NCBI GenBank assembly: GCA_046566095.1
Contig: JBKHXI010000137.1
Location: 1 to 11,805, forward strand
Length of the DNA stretch: 11,805 nucleotides
Direction: 5' to 3'
From: CAMPJU01 sp046566095
Lineage (GTDB): Bacteria; Pseudomonadota; Gammaproteobacteria; Xanthomonadales; Xanthomonadaceae
Shown: positions 7,243 to 11,805 of the stretch, piece after piece
Numbering within the stretch: position 1 is the stretch's first letter
Layout of the letters: every line of letters begins with the position of its first letter
Notes under the pieces: model-generated
Database searches by the model: none
Seen by the model: only the letters and a program-made list of their open reading frames with translations
What the model was told of the DNA's origin: nothing
Made by a program: the position numbers and the translations under genes

Positions 7243-7758
7243 ATGCGCCTGCTGGTGGTCTGCCTGGGCAACATCTGCCGCTCGCCGATGGCCGAAGGGG
7301 CGCTGCGCGCGCGCCTGGCCGAGGCCGGCCTGGCGGGCGCGGTGCGCGTCGACTCGGCCGGGACCGGCGACTGGCACGTCGGCCAGCCGCCCGACCGCCG
7401 CGCCATCGCCTGCGCCCGCCGGCACGGCGTCGACATCGCCGGCCTGCGCGCGCGCCAGCTGCGGCGCGACGACCACCACGCATTCGACTGGCTGCTGTGC
7501 GCGGACGGCAGCGTACTGCGCGAGGTCCGGCGCCGGGCGCCGGGCGATGCCGGCGCCCGCAGCGCGCTGCTGCTGCCGTGGGCGCGGGAAGGCGCGTCGG
7601 GGCCGGCGGCGGAGGCGCTCGCGGGCGACGACGACCTCGCCGACCCCTACACCGGCGCCGACGACGATTTCGAGCAGGTCTGGCAGCGGGTGGACGCCGC
7701 GGCGCGCGCGATCGCGCAGCGCCTGCGGGCCGCGCCGCCCGGGTCCGGTGGCGCATAA
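7243..7758 (+). CDS. Low-molecular-weight protein tyrosine phosphatase family protein
   Basis: 171 aa cytoplasmic phosphatase-fold protein. The P-loop is CLGNICRS (7-14), fitting C-x5-R-S with nucleophile Cys7 and Arg13. DSAGTGDWHVGQPPD (37-51) and the general-acid loop DPY (134-136, Asp134) are also present, so the enzyme should be active. The C-terminal ADDDFEQVW (139-147) resembles eukaryotic-type LMW-PTPs more than Wzb. Two oddities: the usual 'MDxSN' segment reads ADGSV (87-91), and the loop before DPY is about ten residues longer than in well-known members. Substrate is unknown. Bacterial relatives dephosphorylate tyrosine kinases of polysaccharide export or arginine-phosphorylated proteins; nothing here decides between these. 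A ptp gene directly after kdsB is also known from Pseudomonas. It starts four bases after kdsB and ends in TAA, the only TAA stop in the window. Confidence 0.9.
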   Translation: MRLLVVCLGNICRSPMAEGALRARLAEAGLAGAVRVDSAGTGDWHVGQPPDRRAIACARRHGVDIAGLRARQLRRDDHHAFDWLLCADGSVLREVRRRAPGDAGARSALLLPWAREGASGPAAEALAGDDDLADPYTGADDDFEQVWQRVDAAARAIAQRLRAAPPGSGGA

Positions 7759-7759
7759 T
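7754..7759 (+). promoter_or_regulatory. Possible -10 box of an internal promoter for the NHL-uvrC-pgsA genes
   Basis: CATAAT (5 of 6 to TATAAT) is an AT-rich island in very GC-rich DNA and includes the TAA stop of the phosphatase gene. A start site 7-8 bases downstream would fall at or next to ATG 7767. No recognisable -35 box lies 16-18 bases upstream, so the call rests on the -10 alone. Confidence 0.35.
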
Positions 7760-7766
7760 CGGCGCC

Positions 7767-7802
7767 ATGACCGGCTGCAGGCCCCGCGCCCGACTGCCAT
7801 GA
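7767..7802 (+). CDS. Possible 11-codon leader reading frame before the NHL gene
   Basis: ATG 7767 opens a frame of eleven codons (MTGCRPRARLP) ending at TGA 7800-7802. The stop overlaps the ATG of the NHL gene as ATGA. There is no Shine-Dalgarno before it, but it lies 7 bases downstream of the possible -10 box, where a leaderless transcript could begin. The peptide is basic (three Arg) and has no known relatives that I recognise. It could be a coupling device for the weakly initiated downstream gene, or chance: this frame is also open upstream through the phosphatase gene. Confidence 0.25.
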   Translation: MTGCRPRARLP

Positions 7803-9217
7803 CCGCGACCCTCGCCCCGCCGTTGCCCGCGCTGGACTGGTTGAACGCGATCGGCCCGGTCGGCCGCGTGCCGCGGCCGGGGGCGCTGACGGTGCTGGCC
7901 TTCGCCAACCTCGGCTCGTCGTGGTCGCAGCACCGCCTGCGCGACCTGGAGGCGATGTGCGCGCGCCATGCGCCCTACCTGCAGGCGTTCGGGGTGCACG
8001 TGCCGCGCTTCGAGCACGAGCGCGACCCGCGGCGGATGCGGCGCCAGCTCCACCGCCTCGGGATCCGGCTGCCGGTGGCGCACGATCCGGACTGGACCGC
8101 CTGGCAGCACTTCGGCGTCGGCTGCTGGCCGACCCTGGTGCTGGTCGACGGCAACGGCGAGCAACGGCTGCGGCTGGAGGGCGACGGCCCGCTCGACCCG
8201 CTGGAGGAGGCGGTGGCGGCGCTGGCCGACGGCCTGGTCCTGCCCGACTACGCCGACGAGACCCAGCCGCGGGCCTCGCGCGAGCCGGACATGCCGCTGC
8301 ACTTCCCGGTCGGACTGGTGGTGGCGCCGCAGTACCTGTACGTGGCCGACTGCGGCCATCACCGGGTGCTCGAATGCACGCATTCGGGGCGCATCCTGCG
8401 CCAGTTCGGGACCGGCGACGCCGACTTCGTGGACGGTCCCCGGGACCAGGCCGCGTTCCGGATGCCGCACGGCCTGTGCCTGGCGCGCGACGCCCTGTAC
8501 GTGGCCGACGCCGGCAACCACGCGGTGCGCCGGATCGACCTGCGCAGCGGCGAGGTCGCCACCCTGTGCGGCACCGGCCAGCCGGGTGCGCCTTCCCGGC
8601 AGGACGGCGCCGACCCGCGCCGGGCCCGGCTCGACGACCCCCGGGCCCTGGCCATGGTCCACCAGCACCTGTACCTGGCGCTGGCCGGCGACAACACGCT
8701 GTGGTGCTACGACCTGAGCCGCGGCACGCTCGCCCACGTGGCCGGCAGCGGCGCACTGGACGTGGTCGACGGCAGCGGCGCGCAGGCCGCGTTCGCGCAG
8801 CCGGTGGCCCTGGCGGCGGTGCAGCAGGCCCTCTACGTCTGCGACGCCGCCGGCTCGGCGGTGCGCAGCGTGCGCCTCGGCGACGGACGCGTGCAGACCC
8901 TGGTCGGGCAGGGCCCCTGGGATTCGGGCCACGCCGACGGCGCCCGGGCGCAGGCGCGGCTGCAGGCGCCGCACGCGATCGCGCTCGACCCGGATGCGCC
9001 GCTGCTGTGGATCGCCGATACCGGCAACGACCGCCTGCGCAGCCTGCGGCTCGGGGGCGGGGAAGTCTCCAGCTACACCCTCAGCCAGCCGCTGCACGGC
9101 CCGGCGGGCCTGGCGATGGGCCAGGGCGCGGTCTGGATCGCCGACACCGATGCGCATGCGGTGCTGCGCCTGGACCCGCACACCGGCGCGCTGCACCACG
9201 TGCCGGTCGGCGAATGA
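7799..9217 (+). CDS. Thioredoxin-fold plus NHL-repeat beta-propeller protein (NHLRC2-like)
   Basis: 472 aa, with no signal peptide or membrane segment, so probably cytoplasmic. The N-terminal part (about 12-145) reads as a thioredoxin/TlpA-like domain, with LDWLNAIGP (12-20), TVLAFANLGSSWSQH (31-45), IRLPVAHDPDWTAWQHFGVGCWPTLVLVD (spanning 89-117) and cis-Pro111. This arrangement matches what I recall of animal NHLRC2. The redox CxxC expected near 40-43 is SSWS, so disulfide chemistry at that site looks lost. Cys109 before W-P-T remains. From about 169 to the end, six NHL-type blades can be read, each with 'L-Y-V-A-D-x-G-N-x-x-V-R' or a variant (for example 233-244 and 403-412). Function unknown; a binding or scaffold role is a reasonable inference. 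No Shine-Dalgarno precedes ATG 7799. The stop overlaps uvrC by ATGA. Confidence 0.88.
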   Translation: MTATLAPPLPALDWLNAIGPVGRVPRPGALTVLAFANLGSSWSQHRLRDLEAMCARHAPYLQAFGVHVPRFEHERDPRRMRRQLHRLGIRLPVAHDPDWTAWQHFGVGCWPTLVLVDGNGEQRLRLEGDGPLDPLEEAVAALADGLVLPDYADETQPRASREPDMPLHFPVGLVVAPQYLYVADCGHHRVLECTHSGRILRQFGTGDADFVDGPRDQAAFRMPHGLCLARDALYVADAGNHAVRRIDLRSGEVATLCGTGQPGAPSRQDGADPRRARLDDPRALAMVHQHLYLALAGDNTLWCYDLSRGTLAHVAGSGALDVVDGSGAQAAFAQPVALAAVQQALYVCDAAGSAVRSVRLGDGRVQTLVGQGPWDSGHADGARAQARLQAPHAIALDPDAPLLWIADTGNDRLRSLRLGGGEVSSYTLSQPLHGPAGLAMGQGAVWIADTDAHAVLRLDPHTGALHHVPVGE

Positions 9218-11070
9218 GCCCGAAGCCGGACCCCGCCGCCCCCGCATTCGACGGCAAGGCCTTCGTCCGCGGACTGCCCGCGGCGCCGGGCGTATACCGG
9301 ATGTACGCCGGCGACGACAGCCTGCTGTATGTCGGCAAGGCCGGCGCGCTGCGCAGGCGCGTGGCCAGCTATTTCGGCGCCGGTCCGCATCCGCCGCGGA
9401 TCCGGGCCATGCTGGCGCAGCTGGCGCGGATGGAGGTCACGGTCACCCGCACCGAGGCCGAGGCCCTGCTGCTGGAGAACCAGCTGATCAAGGCGCACCG
9501 GCCGCGCTACAACGTGCTGCTGCGCGACGACAAGAGCTACCCCTACATCCTGCTGACCGACGAAGCCTGGCCGCGGCTGGCCTTCCATCGCGGCCCGCGC
9601 GGCCAGCCCGGTCGCCTGTTCGGGCCCTATCCCAGCGCCTGGGCGGTGCGCGAGACGCTGAACCTGATGCACCGGCTGTTCCGCCTGCGCAGCTGCGAGG
9701 ACAGCGTGTTCCGCAACCGCTCGCGGCCCTGCCTGCAGTACCAGATCGGGCGCTGCAGCGCGCCCTGCGTCGGCCTGGTGCCGGCGCGCCGCTACAGCCA
9801 CGACGTGCGCCGCGCGGTAATGTTCCTGGAGGGGCGCAGCGACGAGCTGGCCGACGAGCTCGGGCGCGAGATGGAGGCGGCGAGCGCGCGCCTGGACTTC
9901 GAGGAGGCAGCGCGCCTGCGCGACCTGCTGGCCACGATCCGCAAGCTGCAGACGCGCCAGTACGTCGACGGCCGCGCCGCCGACCTGGACGTGCTGGCGC
10001 TGGCGCAGCAGGGCGGGGCGGCCTGCGTGTCGCTGCTGGCGTTCCGCGACGGCCGCAACCTGGGCACGCGCGCCTATTTCCCCAGGACCGGCGGGGCGGA
10101 GCCCGACGAAGTGCTGGCCGGCTTCGTCTCGCAGTACTACGGCGGCCAGGCGCCGCCGGCCGAGATCGTGCTCGACCGCGACATCCCCGAGCGCGAACTG
10201 GTCGAGCACGCGCTGTCGGAAACCGCGGGGCGCAAGGTCCGCCTGCGCAGCCGCGTGCGCGGCGAGCGCGCCGGCTACCTGGACCTGGCGCGGCGCAACG
10301 CGGAGCAGGCGCTGGCCGCGCAGCTGTCCAGCCAGGCCAGCCAGCAGGCGCGGCTGGCCGACCTGCAGGAACTGCTCGGCCTCGACGAGGCGCCGGCGCG
10401 GATCGAGTGCTTCGACATCAGCCACACCATGGGCGAGGCCACGGTGGCCGCCTGCGTGGTGTTCGACGCCGCCGGGCCGGTGCGCGCCCAGTACCGGCGC
10501 TACAACATCGCCGGGGTGGAGCCGGGCGACGACTATGCGGCCATGCGCCAGGCCCTGGACCGGCGGTTCCGGCGTGCGGTGGAGGAGCAGGCAGTGCTGC
10601 CCGACCTGCTGCTGATCGACGGCGGCGCCGGGCAGCTGGCGCAGGCGCGCGCGGTGCTGGGCGAACTGGGGGTGAGCGGGGTGGTCCTGGTCGGGGTGGC
10701 CAAGGGCGTGGAGCGGCGCGCGGGACACGAGGCCCTGCTGCTCGACGACGGCCGCGAGCTCAGGCCCGGCGCCGGTTCGCCGGCGCTGCAGCTGGTCCAG
10801 CAGGTGCGCGACGAGGCCCACCGCTTCGCCATCACCGGCCACCGCGGCCGCCGGCAGAAGGCGCGCGCCAGCAGCCGGCTCGAGGACATTCCCGGCATCG
10901 GCCCGCGCCGGCGCGGTAACCTGTTGCGGCACTTCGGGGGCCTGGCCGGCCTGAAGGCGGCGGGGATCGAGGACATCGCGCGCGTGGAGGGCGTCAACCA
11001 GGCCCTCGCCGAGCGCATCTATGCCACCCTGCACGGATTGCCCGCGGCCGGACACAGACACGACGCATGA
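9214..11070 (+). CDS. uvrC: Excinuclease ABC subunit C
   Basis: 618 aa, close to E. coli UvrC (610). It makes the 3' and 5' incisions around UvrB-bound DNA lesions in nucleotide excision repair. The GIY-YIG nuclease domain (about 20-100) has GVY (26-28), YVGKA (39-43) and catalytic Glu88 in LLLENQLIK. Four cysteines, 161, 173, 181 and 185, have the spacing of the iron-sulfur cluster ligands of E. coli UvrC (154, 166, 174, 178). The UVR motif for UvrB contact is at about 222-246. The RNase H-like second nuclease has Asp401 (ECFDISHTMGEATVA), Asp469 (LLIDGGAGQLAQA, where E. coli has GGKGQ) and His536 (RDEAHRFAI). Two helix-hairpin-helix motifs close the protein (about 556-608). ATG 9214 overlaps the NHL stop (ATGA), and the stop overlaps pgsA (ATGA), so all three genes look translationally coupled. 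Confidence 0.98.
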   Translation: MSPKPDPAAPAFDGKAFVRGLPAAPGVYRMYAGDDSLLYVGKAGALRRRVASYFGAGPHPPRIRAMLAQLARMEVTVTRTEAEALLLENQLIKAHRPRYNVLLRDDKSYPYILLTDEAWPRLAFHRGPRGQPGRLFGPYPSAWAVRETLNLMHRLFRLRSCEDSVFRNRSRPCLQYQIGRCSAPCVGLVPARRYSHDVRRAVMFLEGRSDELADELGREMEAASARLDFEEAARLRDLLATIRKLQTRQYVDGRAADLDVLALAQQGGAACVSLLAFRDGRNLGTRAYFPRTGGAEPDEVLAGFVSQYYGGQAPPAEIVLDRDIPERELVEHALSETAGRKVRLRSRVRGERAGYLDLARRNAEQALAAQLSSQASQQARLADLQELLGLDEAPARIECFDISHTMGEATVAACVVFDAAGPVRAQYRRYNIAGVEPGDDYAAMRQALDRRFRRAVEEQAVLPDLLLIDGGAGQLAQARAVLGELGVSGVVLVGVAKGVERRAGHEALLLDDGRELRPGAGSPALQLVQQVRDEAHRFAITGHRGRRQKARASSRLEDIPGIGPRRRGNLLRHFGGLAGLKAAGIEDIARVEGVNQALAERIYATLHGLPAAGHRHDA

Positions 11071-11666
11071 AGCCGACGATTCCCAACCTGCTCACCCTGC
11101 TGCGGATCGTGCTGATCCCGGTGCTGGTGCTGGTGTTCTACCTGCCCTACAAGTGGACCAATTTCGCGGCGGCGTTCGTGTTCCTGCTGGCGGCGCTGAC
11201 CGACTGGCTGGACGGCTGGATCGCGCGGCGCTTCGACCAGGGCTCGGCCTTCGGCGCGTTCCTGGACCCGGTGGCCGACAAGCTGATGGTCTCGACCGCG
11301 CTGTTCCTGATCGTGCAGGCGCATCCGACGCCGTGGATGGCGCTGTGGGCGGCGGTGATCGTCGGGCGCGAGATCGCGGTGTCGGCGCTGCGCGAGTGGA
11401 TGGCCGAGGTCGGCAAGCGCGCGCGGGTGTCGGTGGCGACGGTCGGCAAGTTCAAGACCGTGGTGCAGATGGTGGCCCTGGTCTGCCTGCTGTACGCGGT
11501 CAGCCCGGACCGGCCGGTGTACAGCGACCCGTGGATGGGTCGGGCGGTGTTCATCGTCGGCGACTGGCTGCTGGCCGGCGCGGCGCTGCTCACGCTGTGG
11601 TCGGGCTTCGAATACCTGCGTGCGGCCTGGCCGGCCCTGCGGGAGGAACAGCGGCCCCGCAGTTGA
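11067..11666 (+). CDS. pgsA: CDP-diacylglycerol--glycerol-3-phosphate 3-phosphatidyltransferase
   Basis: 199 aa integral membrane enzyme that makes phosphatidylglycerophosphate from CDP-diacylglycerol and glycerol 3-phosphate, the committed step to phosphatidylglycerol and cardiolipin. The CDP-alcohol phosphatidyltransferase motif is complete: D46-x2-D49-G50-x2-A53-R54-x8-G63-x3-D67-x3-D71, which binds the metal ions and CDP. Hydrophobic segments lie near 8-25, 32-48, 76-100, 131-145 and 160-180. The N-terminal IPNLLTLLRI (5-14) is typical of PgsA. ATG 11067 overlaps the uvrC stop by four bases and lacks its own Shine-Dalgarno, implying coupling. The length fits PgsA (E. coli 182 aa), with a longer loop around 146-157. 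The TGA stop lies within the -35 box of the downstream tRNA promoter. The uvrC-pgsA-tRNA-Gly order is shared with E. coli. Confidence 0.96.
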   Translation: MKPTIPNLLTLLRIVLIPVLVLVFYLPYKWTNFAAAFVFLLAALTDWLDGWIARRFDQGSAFGAFLDPVADKLMVSTALFLIVQAHPTPWMALWAAVIVGREIAVSALREWMAEVGKRARVSVATVGKFKTVVQMVALVCLLYAVSPDRPVYSDPWMGRAVFIVGDWLLAGAALLTLWSGFEYLRAAWPALREEQRPRS

Positions 11667-11690
11667 CAGGGGCGTGCCGGACGCTAGAAT
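11663..11690 (+). promoter_or_regulatory. Sigma-70 promoter of the tRNA-Gly gene
   Basis: TTGACA (11663-11668, perfect consensus), a 16-base spacer and TAGAAT (11685-11690, 5 of 6). Transcription should begin near 11697, giving a leader of only about five bases before the mature tRNA. The -35 box contains the pgsA stop codon (TGA 11664-11666). This is the clearest promoter in the window. Confidence 0.88.
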
Positions 11691-11701
11691 TCCGCTTCCC
11701 C

Positions 11702-11777
<76 letters not shown>

Positions 11778-11785
11778 GTTTCGGC

Positions 11786-11805
11786 AAAGCCCCGGTCCGC
11801 CGGGG
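11786..11805 (+). terminator. Probable intrinsic terminator of the tRNA gene, cut by the window end
   Basis: CCCCGG (11790-11795), loop TCCG and CCGGGG (11800-11805) form a perfect 6-bp hairpin eight bases before which the tRNA ends at 11777 plus a short spacer. AAAG at 11786-11789 could extend the stem if CTTT follows. The T tract, if any, lies beyond the window. Confidence 0.65.

Noticed and set aside
7040..9247. Open frame of 735 codons on the minus strand opposite the phosphatase and NHL genes, with a similar one at 9073-11061 opposite uvrC.
   Set aside because: Same shadow composition, no start-site signals and no domain.

Overview
This very GC-rich window is a compact housekeeping stretch from a gammaproteobacterial chromosome. 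It most resembles the Xanthomonadaceae/Lysobacteraceae (Lysobacter, Luteimonas, Xanthomonas, Stenotrophomonas relatives). That placement is inferred from base composition, the gene set and gene order, not from a database comparison. Every protein gene lies on the + strand. Ten of the eleven stop codons are TGA. No gap between genes exceeds about 50 bases.

Region 1 (1-7758) is an envelope-biogenesis cluster. It opens with the last 39 codons of an ABC-transporter ATPase, probably lolD. Next comes comEC (DNA-uptake channel), then exbB and exbD (proton-driven inner-membrane motor), msbA (lipid A flippase), lpxK (lipid A 4'-kinase), kdsB (CMP-Kdo synthetase) and a low-molecular-weight protein tyrosine phosphatase. 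MsbA, LpxK and KdsB act on the same product, Kdo2-lipid A: LpxK completes lipid IVA, KdsB supplies activated Kdo, and MsbA flips the core-lipid A. The tight spacing, including a GTGA overlap between exbD and msbA, indicates co-transcription. The order looks like a hybrid of what I recall from E. coli (comEC/ycaI-msbA-lpxK-ycaR-kdsB) and Pseudomonas (comEC-exbB-exbD-lpxK-ycaR-kdsB-ptp-murB), but without ycaR.

Region 2 (7754-11666) holds a thioredoxin-fold/NHL-propeller protein, uvrC (nucleotide excision repair) and pgsA (phosphatidylglycerophosphate synthase). Both downstream junctions are 4-base ATGA overlaps. A possible -10 box sits on the stop codon of the phosphatase gene. It is followed directly by an 11-codon reading frame that itself ends in an ATGA overlap with the NHL gene.

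Region 3 (11663-11805) is a tRNA-Gly(GCC) gene with a near-consensus sigma-70 promoter, whose -35 box overlaps the pgsA stop codon. The window ends inside what looks like an intrinsic terminator. The uvrC-pgsA-tRNA-Gly order matches E. coli, but the NHL gene occupies the place of uvrY.

I see no mobile element, CRISPR array or defence island. The least ordinary element is the thioredoxin-NHL protein, whose CxxC site appears to be SxxS, together with its possible leaderless upstream mini-ORF. Other points of interest are an ExbB with Lys where E. coli ExbB has a key Glu, and the absence of ycaR.
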